From an uncultured bacterium (lineage in GTDB: Bacteria > Krumholzibacteriota > Krumholzibacteriia > LZORAL124-64-63): 32,812 nt of DNA. The notes under the pieces are model-generated. The model ran no database searches. It worked only from the letters and a program-made list of their open reading frames with translations, and was not told the origin of the DNA. The DNA lies in contig CAIOLW010000131.1 in assembly GCA_903859215.1 (NCBI GenBank), positions 1-32,812 on the forward strand, read 5' to 3'. Each line of letters begins with the position of its first letter. The stretch's first letter is position 1. Positions 1 to 7,985 of the stretch are shown in pieces. A program made the position numbers and the translations under genes.

Positions 1-1062
1 CCGGTCGACGAGGCGTCGTACGCCGACGTCGTTGCCGGCGCGCGCCGCGTCATCGGCTGCGACTGCTGCGCCCTGTTCCTGCTCGACCGCGCCACCGGCG
101 AACTGGTGTTGCGGGCGGCCGACGGTTACCGCGGCCTGCAGCCGGAGCTGCGCGTGTCCACGCGCGACAGCGGCAGCATGCACGCGCAGGCCTTCAGTGA
201 GGAATACCTGGTGCACGTGGCCGACGTGGCCGGCCTCGAGGACCTGCAACCCCTGGCCGCCGGCGTGGCCAGCGCGCTGGCGCTGCCGATCATCTCGTAC
301 CGCGGCGCGGTGGGCGTGTTCGACTTCGGCAGCCACCGGCCCAACGCGTTCTCGGCCGCCGAGATCGGCATGTGCACCATGCTGGTCGACCAGATGTCGT
401 ACTCGCTCGAGAACATCCGCCTGGTCAACGAGCTCAGCCGCAGCCGTGACGCGGTCATCCGCGGCATGGCGCTCCTGGCCGAGATCCGCGACACGCACAT
501 CAGCGAGCATCTGCGCCGGATGTGTGCCTACTCGGGCTTCCTGGCTGGTTTGCTGTCCGAACGCCCGGGCTACCCCGAGGCGACGCCGCAGTTCATCGAG
601 ACCATTGCGCGCGCCGCCGCCCTGCACGACGTCGGCAAGGTGGGCATTCCCGACGCCATCCTGCTGAAGCCCGGCAAGCTGACCGAGGCCGAGTTCGCGG
701 TGATGAAGTCGCACACCGAGATCGGCGCCGAACTGCTCGATGGGCTGATCAAGGACTACGGTCGCTACGCGATGATCACGATGGGCGCCGAGGTGGCGCG
801 CTGCCACCACGAGAAGTGGAACGGCACGGGCTACCCCGCGGGGCTGAAGGAACGCGAAATCCCGCTGTCGGCCCGCATCGTCGCCATTGCCGACGTCTAC
901 GACGCCCTGACCAGCCGTCGCGTCTACAAGGACGCCTGGACCCACGAGGAAACCGCCAGGACCATGCAGCAGGATTCCGGCAGGCACTTCGATCCGGAGT
1001 TGCTGGAGATCTTCCTGGCCCACCATCGCGACCTGGCGCGCATCCGGGAATCCGAAGATTAA
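1..1062 (+). CDS. GAF/HD-GYP domain protein, 5' end missing (probable cyclic-di-GMP phosphodiesterase)
   Basis: The reading frame is open from the first base, so the start lies outside the window. Visible codons 1 to about 135 look like a GAF sensory domain. The rest is an HD-GYP domain: the HD dyad is in HDVGKVGIPD (codons 209-218), followed by HHEKWNGTGYP (from codon 269) and ADVYDALTS with its downstream K-x-W segment. These are hallmark HD-GYP motifs, and the family hydrolyses cyclic-di-GMP. The GAF domain probably controls the catalytic domain in response to a ligand or redox signal, which is inferred. More sensory domains may lie upstream. A terminator-like hairpin follows at 1081-1102. 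The family call is secure; the exact substrate is not shown by sequence alone. Confidence 0.93.
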   Translation, partial: PVDEASYADVVAGARRVIGCDCCALFLLDRATGELVLRAADGYRGLQPELRVSTRDSGSMHAQAFSEEYLVHVADVAGLEDLQPLAAGVASALALPIISYRGAVGVFDFGSHRPNAFSAAEIGMCTMLVDQMSYSLENIRLVNELSRSRDAVIRGMALLAEIRDTHISEHLRRMCAYSGFLAGLLSERPGYPEATPQFIETIARAAALHDVGKVGIPDAILLKPGKLTEAEFAVMKSHTEIGAELLDGLIKDYGRYAMITMGAEVARCHHEKWNGTGYPAGLKEREIPLSARIVAIADVYDALTSRRVYKDAWTHEETARTMQQDSGRHFDPELLEIFLAHHRDLARIRESED

Positions 1063-1080
1063 TCAAGTCCGCGTCTGCAG

Positions 1081-1102
1081 GCGTCCCGTTGCGGGGCGCT
1101 TT
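1081..1102 (+). terminator. Probable rho-independent terminator after the HD-GYP gene
   Basis: An 8-bp stem (GCGTCCCG pairing with CGGGGCGC, one G-T wobble) closes a 3-nt loop and is followed by TTTCT. It lies 18 bp past the stop codon of the HD-GYP gene. The T tract is short. Confidence 0.5.
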
Positions 1103-1222
1103 CTGCTGCGCACATCTGCGAATGCTTCCCCGCAAAGCGCCCGCCGTGCGGCCGTGCGCCCTGGCACCGGCATGCGCCAGGCGGCATCGATGGACGTGGG
1201 CCGAAAGGAACGGGACGATGTT

Positions 1223-1251
1223 TTGACTATCCCCACGCAGCGACGGAGATT
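1223..1251 (+). promoter_or_regulatory. Possible sigma-70-type promoter for the metallophosphoesterase gene
   Basis: TTGACT at 1223-1228 matches the -35 consensus at 5 of 6 positions. A 17-bp spacer leads to a weak -10 element, GAGATT, at 1246-1251 (3 of 6). It lies about 40 bp upstream of the gene at 1290. Confidence 0.3.
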
Positions 1252-1289
1252 GGGCGGGGGCGCAGGCCGACAGAAGAGAGGTTGGTTCC

Positions 1290-2447
1290 ATGAAGATTCC
1301 AATGCGGTCGATGCTGGCCCTGGGCGCGGGCCTGGTCCTGCTGTCGGGACTGGGCGGCTGCAGCGATCCCGTGGCCCCGCCGACCGGCTGGTCGTTCGTC
1401 ATGCTGGGCGACACCCGGGGCGCCGACAACACGACCACGGGCCACAGTCCGTACCTGCCCGCCATCGCGCAGAAGATCGCCACGCTGCATCCCCGACTGG
1501 TGATCGTGGCCGGCGACATGTGCAACGGCAACAGCCTGAATCCTGAATCGCCGCTCTATCCCGCCAACGGGAATTTCAGCGATGCGGCGGCGAAAACGAT
1601 CTATGCGAGGGAGTTCGCCAACTGGAAGGCGGCCATGCGGCCTGTCTTCGACTACACCACGGGGATCGGCATTCCCATCTGCACCGTGCGGGGCAACCAC
1701 GAGAACGAGCATATGGGAGGCGCGCCGATCGCTGTGCTGCAGCAGGCGTACCGGGAAGCGTTCAGCGCGTACGTGCCGGCCAACGGGCCGCCGGGCGAGC
1801 AGGGGCTGAGCTGGTCGCTCACCCGCGGCAACGTCACCTTCGTCGCCGCCGACCAATACATGCATTTCGACCCGACGTTCGCCGGCGGGACGACGCCCTG
1901 GACGGGATATCACACGCTGGAACGGGCGTGGGTCACCGCGCAATTCCAGCGATCGCGCGCGCCCTACAAGATCCTGATCGCCCATGAGCCGATGTTCCAG
2001 ACAGAGGGGAACGGCGCCGGTGAGATGTACAACGAAGGCGGGCAGCACTACTTCGGCATCGATGCCGCCGGCCTGGCGGCCCGCAGTGATTTCTGGAACG
2101 ATTGCGGCGACGCCGGCGTGCAGCTCTATGTGACCGGCCACCTGCACCTGTTGACCGTCGCCTCGACCGTCACCGGTCATGGGAAGACCGTCGTGCAGTT
2201 GATGGTGGGCAACGGCGGTGCGCCCATGCAGCCGTTCATCGACAACCCGGAAGCGGGCGTCACGACGCTCTACAACAACGGCAATACCTTCGCCAACGGG
2301 GCCGTCGTGGGCACCGTCGGCTTCTCGCTGGCCACCGTGCAGGCCGGGCAGATGACCATCGAATACTACGCCCTCGACACCGCCGACAACAGCTGGACGG
2401 TGGCGGGCTACACCACGCGGATCCTGCCGACAGCGGCCATGGACTAG
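1290..2447 (+). CDS. Calcineurin-like metallophosphoesterase lipoprotein
   Basis: The 385-residue product has a lipoprotein signal (LGGC, lipidated Cys24), so it should be anchored to a membrane facing the periplasm or outside. The metallophosphoesterase motifs appear in order: MLGDTRG (Asp41), VAGDMCNG (Asp76), RGNHE (Asn136, His137), a later AHEP segment and C-terminal TGHLHLL. Together these form the two-metal site of calcineurin-like phosphoesterases, which cleave phosphomonoesters or diesters. The substrate cannot be read from sequence. The ATG at 1290 follows GAGAGG with about 8 nt spacing. The downstream gene on this strand is only a possible small ORF, so it may be monocistronic. Purple-acid-phosphatase-like or nucleotidase activity are alternatives within the fold. 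Confidence 0.9.
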   Translation: MKIPMRSMLALGAGLVLLSGLGGCSDPVAPPTGWSFVMLGDTRGADNTTTGHSPYLPAIAQKIATLHPRLVIVAGDMCNGNSLNPESPLYPANGNFSDAAAKTIYAREFANWKAAMRPVFDYTTGIGIPICTVRGNHENEHMGGAPIAVLQQAYREAFSAYVPANGPPGEQGLSWSLTRGNVTFVAADQYMHFDPTFAGGTTPWTGYHTLERAWVTAQFQRSRAPYKILIAHEPMFQTEGNGAGEMYNEGGQHYFGIDAAGLAARSDFWNDCGDAGVQLYVTGHLHLLTVASTVTGHGKTVVQLMVGNGGAPMQPFIDNPEAGVTTLYNNGNTFANGAVVGTVGFSLATVQAGQMTIEYYALDTADNSWTVAGYTTRILPTAAMD

Positions 2448-2492
2448 ACGTTGCTGATGCCCGCCGTGTTCCGGACCCTTGAGAGGCTCGAA

Positions 2493-2630
2493 ATGTCGCT
2501 GGAAGGCATGTGGTTGCCCGATCGCCATTTCGAGGTGACGGTCGGCGCCGTCGGCGATCCCCGGTCCGGCATCGCCTTCGTCGAGTACGGTTCAGTAGGC
2601 CCCGGCGATCCCGGCCTGCTGCTCAGGTAG
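2493..2630 (+). CDS. Possible small protein (45 aa), unknown
   Basis: An ATG at 2493 is preceded by GAGAGG at a 6-nt spacing, a good ribosome-binding site, and opens a 45-codon frame with G/C-rich third positions like its neighbours. An in-frame ATG at 2457 would add 12 residues. There is no signal peptide, membrane segment or motif that I recognise. It sits between the metallophosphoesterase stop and the end of the convergent alpha/beta hydrolase. It could be a real small protein, a remnant of a longer gene or chance. Confidence 0.3.
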   Translation: MSLEGMWLPDRHFEVTVGAVGDPRSGIAFVEYGSVGPGDPGLLLR

Positions 2631-2701
2631 GCGCACTCATGTCTGGCGGTGATCCGGGGGTGGAGGAACGGGCTTTGTCCGGACGATCCGCACGATCCGT
2701 C

Positions 2702-3757
2702 TCACGGCCCGTGCGGTTCCAGGTTCGGGAGCGGCGCCTTGTCGCGGACGTAGCGGTCCAGCCACTCGGTCACGGCCCGGTCGACCTCCGGCCGGAATTC
2801 GGACAGCGCGTGGTCGCCGCCCTCGAACATGATGAAGCGGAACGGATGGTGCGCCTTGTACAGCGCATCGACCATCTCGAGAGCCTCGCGCGGGTTGACC
2901 CGCAGGTCGGCGCTGCCGTGAAGGACCAGGATGGGTGTCGTCTTGTTCAGCTTCTCCGGCCACCTCACGGCCGAGCGCGCGACGAGTGCCGCTTCCCTGT
3001 CCGTGGCCCAGTTCGGCACCAGTTCCGCGAACACGTCCTTCTCCATCTCCGGCCGGCGGGTCACCATATCGAACGCGTCGGCCATGCCGGAGCCGACCAC
3101 GGCGCCCCGGATGCGGCCGGTCCGCGCGAGCGCGAGATAGGTCATCATCCCGCCCCGGCTCCACCCGTACATCCCGAGCCTGGACGCGTCCACGCGCGGG
3201 TGACTGTCGAGGAGCGGGATCAGGTTCAGCACATCGTTGACGTCCGTCCCGCCGAATTCCTCGCGACCCTCGCCCCCTTTGTTGCCGCGGTACTGGCTCG
3301 CCGCGACAACGTACCCGTGCTGCGCAAGCACGCCCAGCCGGACCACGGCGAACGTGTCGCTGAGCGCCGTGTAGTCCCGGTTCCCACCCCGGTTGAAGAT
3401 GACCGCCGGCAGGGAATCTCCCGTTGCCGGCTCGACCAGGTAGCCCTTCACGCGCAGGCCGTCGCTCAGATAGGTTATCCGCTGGACAATGAGGTGGTCG
3501 AGGTCGAGCTCGACCCCGCGCAGCCGGACGCGTTCCGTGAAATACTGCTTCTGGTCGGGCGTGAAGGCGAGGGTGTCGCGCGCAACGATCGCGCCGTCCT
3601 GTGCGTGCACCGAGGCCGCGCCGAACAGGGCGACGAGGGCGGTGAGGACACCGCAGGCGATCCTGTGCACCACCATCGAAAATACTGCCGGAATGTCGCT
3701 GCGCAGAGGGGCGGCGAAGGCTCCCCGGAAGGTTTCCCGGTCCTGGCTCATCGGCAT
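2702..3757 (-). CDS. Secreted alpha/beta hydrolase (S9/dienelactone hydrolase type)
   Basis: The frame gives 351 residues. The nucleophile elbow is GWSRGG (Ser200); the acid is probably Asp284 in HGSADLRVNP and the base His316 in EGGDHAL. This is the order of prolyl-oligopeptidase-like and dienelactone-hydrolase-like enzymes. A hydrophobic secretion signal ending in VHAQ lies at residues 29-53. The start is uncertain. ATG at 3757 gives a long tail before the signal; ATG at 3751 sits 6 nt after GGAGA; ATG at 3676 gives a conventional signal peptide but has a poor ribosome-binding site. The likely role is periplasmic or secreted esterase or peptidase; the substrate is unknown. It is divergent from the DUF4382 lipoprotein gene. 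Confidence 0.85.
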   Translation of the reverse strand: MPMSQDRETFRGAFAAPLRSDIPAVFSMVVHRIACGVLTALVALFGAASVHAQDGAIVARDTLAFTPDQKQYFTERVRLRGVELDLDHLIVQRITYLSDGLRVKGYLVEPATGDSLPAVIFNRGGNRDYTALSDTFAVVRLGVLAQHGYVVAASQYRGNKGGEGREEFGGTDVNDVLNLIPLLDSHPRVDASRLGMYGWSRGGMMTYLALARTGRIRGAVVGSGMADAFDMVTRRPEMEKDVFAELVPNWATDREAALVARSAVRWPEKLNKTTPILVLHGSADLRVNPREALEMVDALYKAHHPFRFIMFEGGDHALSEFRPEVDRAVTEWLDRYVRDKAPLPNLEPHGP

Positions 3758-3928
3758 TCTCCATGTTCAGGAATCGGCAGATCGTTCGTTGTTCGTCGCG
3801 ATGCGTCAATCTAGCGCGCAGGTTAAGGCCCGCCACGCGAGCGTACCCGCCGGGCGGCCGTCCCGCCCAGCCCATTGGGGCGACGACGCCATCGTCGCGG
3901 AAAATCGCTAATGATCAAATCGGCACAG

Positions 3929-3956
3929 TTGTTGCTGACAAAAATTGTGTTATCTT
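3929..3956 (+). promoter_or_regulatory. Probable sigma-70-type promoter for the DUF4382 lipoprotein
   Basis: TTGTTG (3929-3934), a 16-bp spacer and an extended -10 element TGtTATCTT (hexamer 3951-3956) lie in a conspicuously AT-rich stretch within GC-rich DNA. This predicts a leader of about 60 nt before the ATG at 4022. Confidence 0.45.
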
Positions 3957-4021
3957 CGTGATGCCATCCCGGGCCCGTCGACGGCCCTGGGGGGAAGCCA
4001 GATCAACCCGGGGAGACAACC

Positions 4022-4825
4022 ATGCCTGTGCGCACATCGCGTTTTCTGGTCCTGACAGCGGCCCTGTCGGGCTTGCTGCTCCTGTTCGGTTGCTCGGATG
4101 ACAACGGCAGTCCCTCGGGCGGCACGCTCAAGATCAACCTCATCGATGCCCCGGCCGCCTACGATGCGGTCTTCGTCCAGGTGGACAGCGTCCAGGTCCA
4201 CGCGGCCGGCAGCGACTCGACCGGTGGCTGGATCACCGTGTCGTCGCAGCCCGGCACCTACGACCTGCTGACCCTGCGCAACGGCCTGTCCGCCCTGCTG
4301 GTGAACCAGCAACTGCCCGCGGGCCACTATACGCAGATCCGCCTGAAGCTCGGTTCGGGCAACAGTGTGATCGTCGCGGGCGAATCGTTTCCGCTGACGA
4401 TCCCCAGCGGCCTGCGCAGCGGCCTGAAGCTGAACCACGAATTCACGATCGAGGCCGGCGCTCTCTACGAGATCACACTCGACTTCGACGCCGCCCGCTC
4501 GATCCACATGACCGGCCACGGCGTGTACATGATGCGCCCGGTGATCGGCACGATGGCGCACATGATTTCCGGCGCCCTGCACGGTTCGGCACTGCCGGTT
4601 GGCGCGCGCGCCGCGATCGAGGCGGTTGCGGGCGCCGACACGCTCGTCGCCTACGCCGACACGTTGGACGGATCGTTCCGGTTCCCGGTCCTCCGCGAGG
4701 GCGCGTGGCAGGTGACCGTCATGCCGACCGCCGGCTCGTTCGCGGACTCGGTGATCGCGGGCGTCGCCGTGGTGGCGGGGCAGGACACGGACCTCGGGGC
4801 GATCACGCTGGTGGCGTTGCCGTAG
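4022..4825 (+). CDS. DUF4382 domain lipoprotein
   Basis: The 267-residue product begins with a lipoprotein signal (LLLFGC, Cys24), then a short Ser/Gly/Asp linker. Residues about 34-180 match the DUF4382 pattern: NLIDAPAAYDAVFVQVDSVQ, YDLLTLRNG, LPAGHYTQIRLKL, SGLKLNHEF and LDFDAARSIH. Residues about 185-267 resemble a carboxypeptidase-regulatory-like beta-sandwich. The family is common in surface or periplasmic lipoproteins and its function is not established. The start is supported by GGGGAGA just upstream. It is transcribed alone, with a promoter at 3929-3956 and a terminator at 4852-4883. Confidence 0.88.
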   Translation: MPVRTSRFLVLTAALSGLLLLFGCSDDNGSPSGGTLKINLIDAPAAYDAVFVQVDSVQVHAAGSDSTGGWITVSSQPGTYDLLTLRNGLSALLVNQQLPAGHYTQIRLKLGSGNSVIVAGESFPLTIPSGLRSGLKLNHEFTIEAGALYEITLDFDAARSIHMTGHGVYMMRPVIGTMAHMISGALHGSALPVGARAAIEAVAGADTLVAYADTLDGSFRFPVLREGAWQVTVMPTAGSFADSVIAGVAVVAGQDTDLGAITLVALP

Positions 4826-4851
4826 GCCAGTGCGTCGATGTTGGCTTGAAG

Positions 4852-4883
4852 ACGGCCGCGCTCCCGGTGGGCGCGGCCGTTTT
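4852..4883 (+). terminator. Rho-independent terminator after the DUF4382 gene
   Basis: A perfect 10-bp stem (ACGGCCGCGC / GCGCGGCCGT) with a 9-nt loop is followed directly by TTTT. It starts 26 bp past the stop codon. There is no T tract on the opposite strand, so it acts in the plus direction. Confidence 0.8.
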
Positions 4884-4893
4884 GCGTGCGGGC

Positions 4894-4913
4894 GACTTGC
4901 GCCGGCGCAAGTC
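4894..4913. repeat. Perfect palindrome, copy 1 of 2
   Basis: A 20-bp perfectly self-complementary sequence has the core ACTTGCGCCGGCGCAAGT. The same 18-bp core recurs at 8580-8597. This copy lies between the plus-strand terminator and the end of the minus-strand NFACT gene. No T tract follows it on either strand, so it is not a typical intrinsic terminator. Confidence 0.85.
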
Positions 4914-4933
4914 CGCGTCACTGCCGCCGCCGC

Positions 4934-6373
4934 TCAGGCCGGCTCGACGCCCGCCATGATCCCCGGCTCGACCATCACCGTCTTGTCCTGCAGGCACACC
5001 GCCAGCCCCGGCGGCGACTTGCGCGGCTTGCGCACGAAGCGCTTTTCCGTCCACACCACCGGCACCAGCGACGAGTTGCGCGCCTTGCTGTGGAAGGCGG
5101 CCAGCGAGGCGGCCTTCTCCAGGACGGCGGGCGGCACCAGGTCGGGCCGGCCGCGCGTGCGCACGACGACGTGGCTGCCGGCGGCGCCGTGGGCGTGCAG
5201 CCACAGGTCGCGGCTGTGCGCGGCGCGATGGGTCAGTTCGTCGTTCTCGCGGCTGCTGCGGCCCACCCACACTTCCCAGCGGCCGTCGATGAGGTAGCGG
5301 CGGAACGGGCGCGAGGCTTCGTCGTCGGCGGCGGCGCGGCGCGATGGACGCGGCGCGGCGCCGGCCAGCGAGGCGTGGGCGCCGACCCACTCCTGCACGG
5401 TGGCGAGCGCAACCAGGCCCGGGACCGGCGCCTCGTCCAGCGAGGCCAGGGAAGCGAGCCCGTCGCGCAACGCGGCCGCTTCACCGCGGGCCCGTTCCAG
5501 GTTCGCCTCGATCACCTCGCGCCCGCGATCGGCCTTGCGGGCGCGGTGGAAGAGCGCATCGAGGTTGGTGGCGGCATTGCGTGACGGGTCCAGTTCGATG
5601 ACCAGCGGCGTGCCGTCGCGCAGGTCGGGGACTTCGCAGCGGGAAGCGCCGGGCTTCAGTTCGTGCAGGTGGGCGGCCAGGGCCTCGGCGCGGCGGCGAT
5701 GCTCGTCGCCGCTGCCGGCGCCGTCCAGGTCGTGTTGGCGATGCTCGCACAGTTTTTCCGCGGCGCGGAGCCGGCGGCCCAGCGCGGCGGCGACACGCGT
5801 GCGCGTCTCGCCGGCCAGCACGGCGGCCAGGTGTTCGAGGGCGGCGTCGGCGTCGTCTTCGTCGGGCTCATCGGGCGGAACCGCGGCGGCGTACAACGTC
5901 TTTTCGGGCACCACCGACAGCAGCGCGTGCGGCGGCCGCCGCGCCGCCCACAGGCAGCGCCCGCCGCCGTCGAGCAGCGCGGTGTTGCCGGGCGAGCCGA
6001 ACAGCTGGTGAAGCAGGTGCATGGGCGAGCCGTCGGGCCGCGCCAGGCGCAGGCAGGCGACACGTTCGCCCGGCAGCGCGGCCAGGCCGGTCAGCGTCGA
6101 GCCCTGCAGCAGCGCGAGCAGCGGGTGGTCGCGCTCGACCGCCAGGGCGTCGCCCAGCGCATCCGGCAGGCGGCCGGTGAAACCCGCCAGCAGCGTGGCG
6201 CCCGGGATGGTCGTCAGCAGCAGGCAGAAGCGCTCGTCGCCGGCCAGGTGCAGGCGCACCCAGCGGTCGCCGGCAGCGCAGCGGTACAGGGGGCGGTCGC
6301 CGTAGGAAACGCGCCACCGCGCCAGCCTGGCGGCCAGCGCGGCGGGATCATTGAAGGCGCCGGGTGCGCCCAT
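4934..6373 (-). CDS. NFACT-family protein (RqcH/fibronectin-binding A-like)
   Basis: The 479-residue product has the NFACT layout. Residues 1-170 are a divergent NFACT-N domain, including LFGSPGN with TALLDGGGRCLWAAR after it. Residues about 185-310 are helical and probably coiled coil. Residues about 355-465 are an NFACT-R domain with DLWLHAHGAAGSHVVVR (389-405) and WTEKRFVRKPRKSPPGL. RqcH proteins bind split 50S ribosomes and add alanine tails to stalled chains; that role here is inferred. The protein is shorter than typical RqcH (roughly 560-580 residues). The N-domain position that I align with the conserved Asp-Arg pair reads Glu103-Arg104. The ATG lies 2 nt after the upstream gene's stop, with no clear Shine-Dalgarno, which suggests coupled translation. 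The open frame continues upstream to 7048, but that part lies out of frame over another gene. Confidence 0.85.
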   Translation of the reverse strand: MGAPGAFNDPAALAARLARWRVSYGDRPLYRCAAGDRWVRLHLAGDERFCLLLTTIPGATLLAGFTGRLPDALGDALAVERDHPLLALLQGSTLTGLAALPGERVACLRLARPDGSPMHLLHQLFGSPGNTALLDGGGRCLWAARRPPHALLSVVPEKTLYAAAVPPDEPDEDDADAALEHLAAVLAGETRTRVAAALGRRLRAAEKLCEHRQHDLDGAGSGDEHRRRAEALAAHLHELKPGASRCEVPDLRDGTPLVIELDPSRNAATNLDALFHRARKADRGREVIEANLERARGEAAALRDGLASLASLDEAPVPGLVALATVQEWVGAHASLAGAAPRPSRRAAADDEASRPFRRYLIDGRWEVWVGRSSRENDELTHRAAHSRDLWLHAHGAAGSHVVVRTRGRPDLVPPAVLEKAASLAAFHSKARNSSLVPVVWTEKRFVRKPRKSPPGLAVCLQDKTVMVEPGIMAGVEPA

Positions 6374-6375
6374 CA

Positions 6376-6888
6376 CTAGAAGAGGCTGTAGCCGAGAGTC
6401 AGCTTCCAGCCGGGGCTGTCGAGCAGGCCCACGCGCATCTCGAGCATCGCATCGTGGCCGTTGTCGAAGCGGCGCGTGACCCCGCCCAGCGCGCTGAGGC
6501 CCAGCTTGGTGTCGGCCTTGCCGGTCACGTTGTCGGGGCCGGCCAGGTCGGCGCGGATCAGCGACAGGGCGCCGCCGCCGTACAGGCCCCAGGGGGCGTT
6601 GACCATCTCGCTGAAGTTCCAGGTTACGTCGCCGTTGAGCGCCAGCACGGTCACGTTGTCGCCCACGCCCACCTCGAAGCCGGGCGTGAACGAGATGTTC
6701 TCCATCAGTTCGCCCAGCTTCATGTCGGCGCCGAAGTGCATCTGCCGCATGGTCTCCCAGCTGGTGTAGCCGACGCGCACCCCGATGGGGTAGGGCGTCT
6801 CGTGCTTGTCGTAGTAGGTCTGGGCCAGGGCGGGGGCGGCCAGCAGCAGGGTCAGCGCGGCCATCACGATCAGGCGTCCACGGCTCAT
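6376..6888 (-). CDS. Outer-membrane beta-barrel protein
   Basis: The 170-residue product has a clean signal peptide (residues 1-22, cut before QTYYD). It then shows alternating polar/hydrophobic strands rich in Gly and aromatic residues, and ends in LTLGYSLF. A C-terminal Phe is the usual BAM recognition signal of outer-membrane barrels. Its size suggests an eight-stranded barrel of the OmpA/OmpX/Opa type. AAGGA lies about 8 nt before the ATG. It is the first gene of a two-gene minus-strand unit with the NFACT gene, 2 nt apart. That pairing has no obvious functional logic. The specific function is unknown. Confidence 0.85.
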   Translation of the reverse strand: MSRGRLIVMAALTLLLAAPALAQTYYDKHETPYPIGVRVGYTSWETMRQMHFGADMKLGELMENISFTPGFEVGVGDNVTVLALNGDVTWNFSEMVNAPWGLYGGGALSLIRADLAGPDNVTGKADTKLGLSALGGVTRRFDNGHDAMLEMRVGLLDSPGWKLTLGYSLF

Positions 6889-7004
6889 GTCGGCATCCTT
6901 TCCCGGGGAATCCGTTCCTCACGACCGGCGGCCGGCTCGCGCAGGGGCATGGTAGCATCCTACGCCCGTTAGGCGCCACAGGTTCCCCCCCCGGCAACCC
7001 CGTC

Positions 7005-7033
7005 TTGCCCGCGGGGGGCCGCTGGCCTACACT
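7005..7033 (+). promoter_or_regulatory. Probable sigma-70-type promoter for yicC-gmk
   Basis: TTGCCC (7005-7010), a 17-bp spacer and TACACT (7028-7033) match the consensus at 4 of 6 positions in each hexamer. It lies about 50 bp upstream of the yicC start, in the divergent region shared with the outer-membrane protein gene. Confidence 0.5.
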
Positions 7034-7080
7034 TCGCCCACGGATCACGGAAGTACTTGCAGGCTGGCGGAGGTCGCGCG

Positions 7081-7971
7081 GTGGACATGCTGAGCATGAC
7101 CGGTTTCGGCACGGGCGAGGGCACGGCGGGCCCCGTCACGATCACGACGGAGTTCCGGTCGGTGAACCACCGTTTCCTGGACGTCAGCCTGAAGCTGCCG
7201 TCGCTGCTGGCGGCCTACGAACTGGACGTCCGCAATTTCCTGAAGGACAACATCGCGCGCGGCCGGGTGTCGGTCAGCGTGCAGGTCGAGCTCGCCCGCG
7301 GCGCGGCCGTGTCCGGGGCCGACCCTGAGCGCCTGGCGCAGGGCATCCGCATGGTGCAGACGGCGGCGAACGAGCTGGCGAAGGCCACCAGCCGCCCGGC
7401 CGAGCCGGTGACGCTGGCGCACCTGCTGCAGCTGCCCGAGCTGTTCCGGGTCGAGGATCCGGAACTGGACCCCGAGCAGGTGCGCGAGGCGCTGATGGCG
7501 GCCCTCGCCGGCGCCGCCCGCGGCCTGCAGGAGATGAAGAAGCAGGAAGGCGCCGCCCTGGTGCGCGAGATGAACGGCCGCCTGGGCATCGTCGAGACGA
7601 AGCTGGCCGAGGTGCGGCTGCTGGCGCCGCAGGCGGCGGTCGAGATCCAGCGCAAGCTGAACGAGCGGCTGGCCAAGCTGCTGAGCGAGCCGCTGGAGCC
7701 GCAGCGCATGGCCCAGGAGGTGGCGCTGCTGGCCGACCGCTCGAACATCAACGAGGAGTGCGAGCGGCTGGGCATCCACATCGAGCACTTCCGCGCCGCC
7801 TTCACCGAGGGCGGGCAGGTCGCCAAGCGGATCAACTTCCTGCTGCAGGAAATGCACCGCGAAGTGAACACGATGGGCAGCAAGACCAACCTGATGGACA
7901 TCACGCAGGCCGTGATCGTGATGAAGGACGAGGTCGAGTCGCTGCGCGAGCAGATCCAGAACCTGGAATAG
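7081..7971 (+). CDS. yicC: YicC family endoribonuclease-like protein
   Basis: The product begins (M)DMLSMTGFGTGEG, the conserved N-terminus of YicC proteins. It continues with EFRSVNHRFLDVSLKLP and ends in the family's C-terminal DUF1732 signature (GSKTNLMDITQAVIVMKDEV, then EQIQNLE). Length is 296 residues, as expected. I chose GTG at 7081 because GGAGG lies 7 nt before it. ATG at 7087 would place GGAGG 13 nt away, and ATG at 7057 lies upstream of the ribosome-binding site. E. coli YicC has been linked to RNA cleavage and small-RNA turnover. It is followed 14 nt later by gmk, a common pairing in many bacteria. Confidence 0.93.
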   Translation: MDMLSMTGFGTGEGTAGPVTITTEFRSVNHRFLDVSLKLPSLLAAYELDVRNFLKDNIARGRVSVSVQVELARGAAVSGADPERLAQGIRMVQTAANELAKATSRPAEPVTLAHLLQLPELFRVEDPELDPEQVREALMAALAGAARGLQEMKKQEGAALVREMNGRLGIVETKLAEVRLLAPQAAVEIQRKLNERLAKLLSEPLEPQRMAQEVALLADRSNINEECERLGIHIEHFRAAFTEGGQVAKRINFLLQEMHREVNTMGSKTNLMDITQAVIVMKDEVESLREQIQNLE

Positions 7972-7985
7972 GCGGGGGTGGCGGC

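Noticed and set aside
3855-3871. GGGCGG...CCCGCCC inverted repeat between divergent genes
   Set aside because: Short and imperfect, with no T tract, in GC-rich DNA where such repeats arise by chance.
6374-7048. N-terminal extension of the NFACT reading frame up to 7048
   Set aside because: The region encodes the outer-membrane protein in another frame, with a signal peptide and terminal Phe. The NFACT start at 6373 fits 2 nt after that gene's stop.
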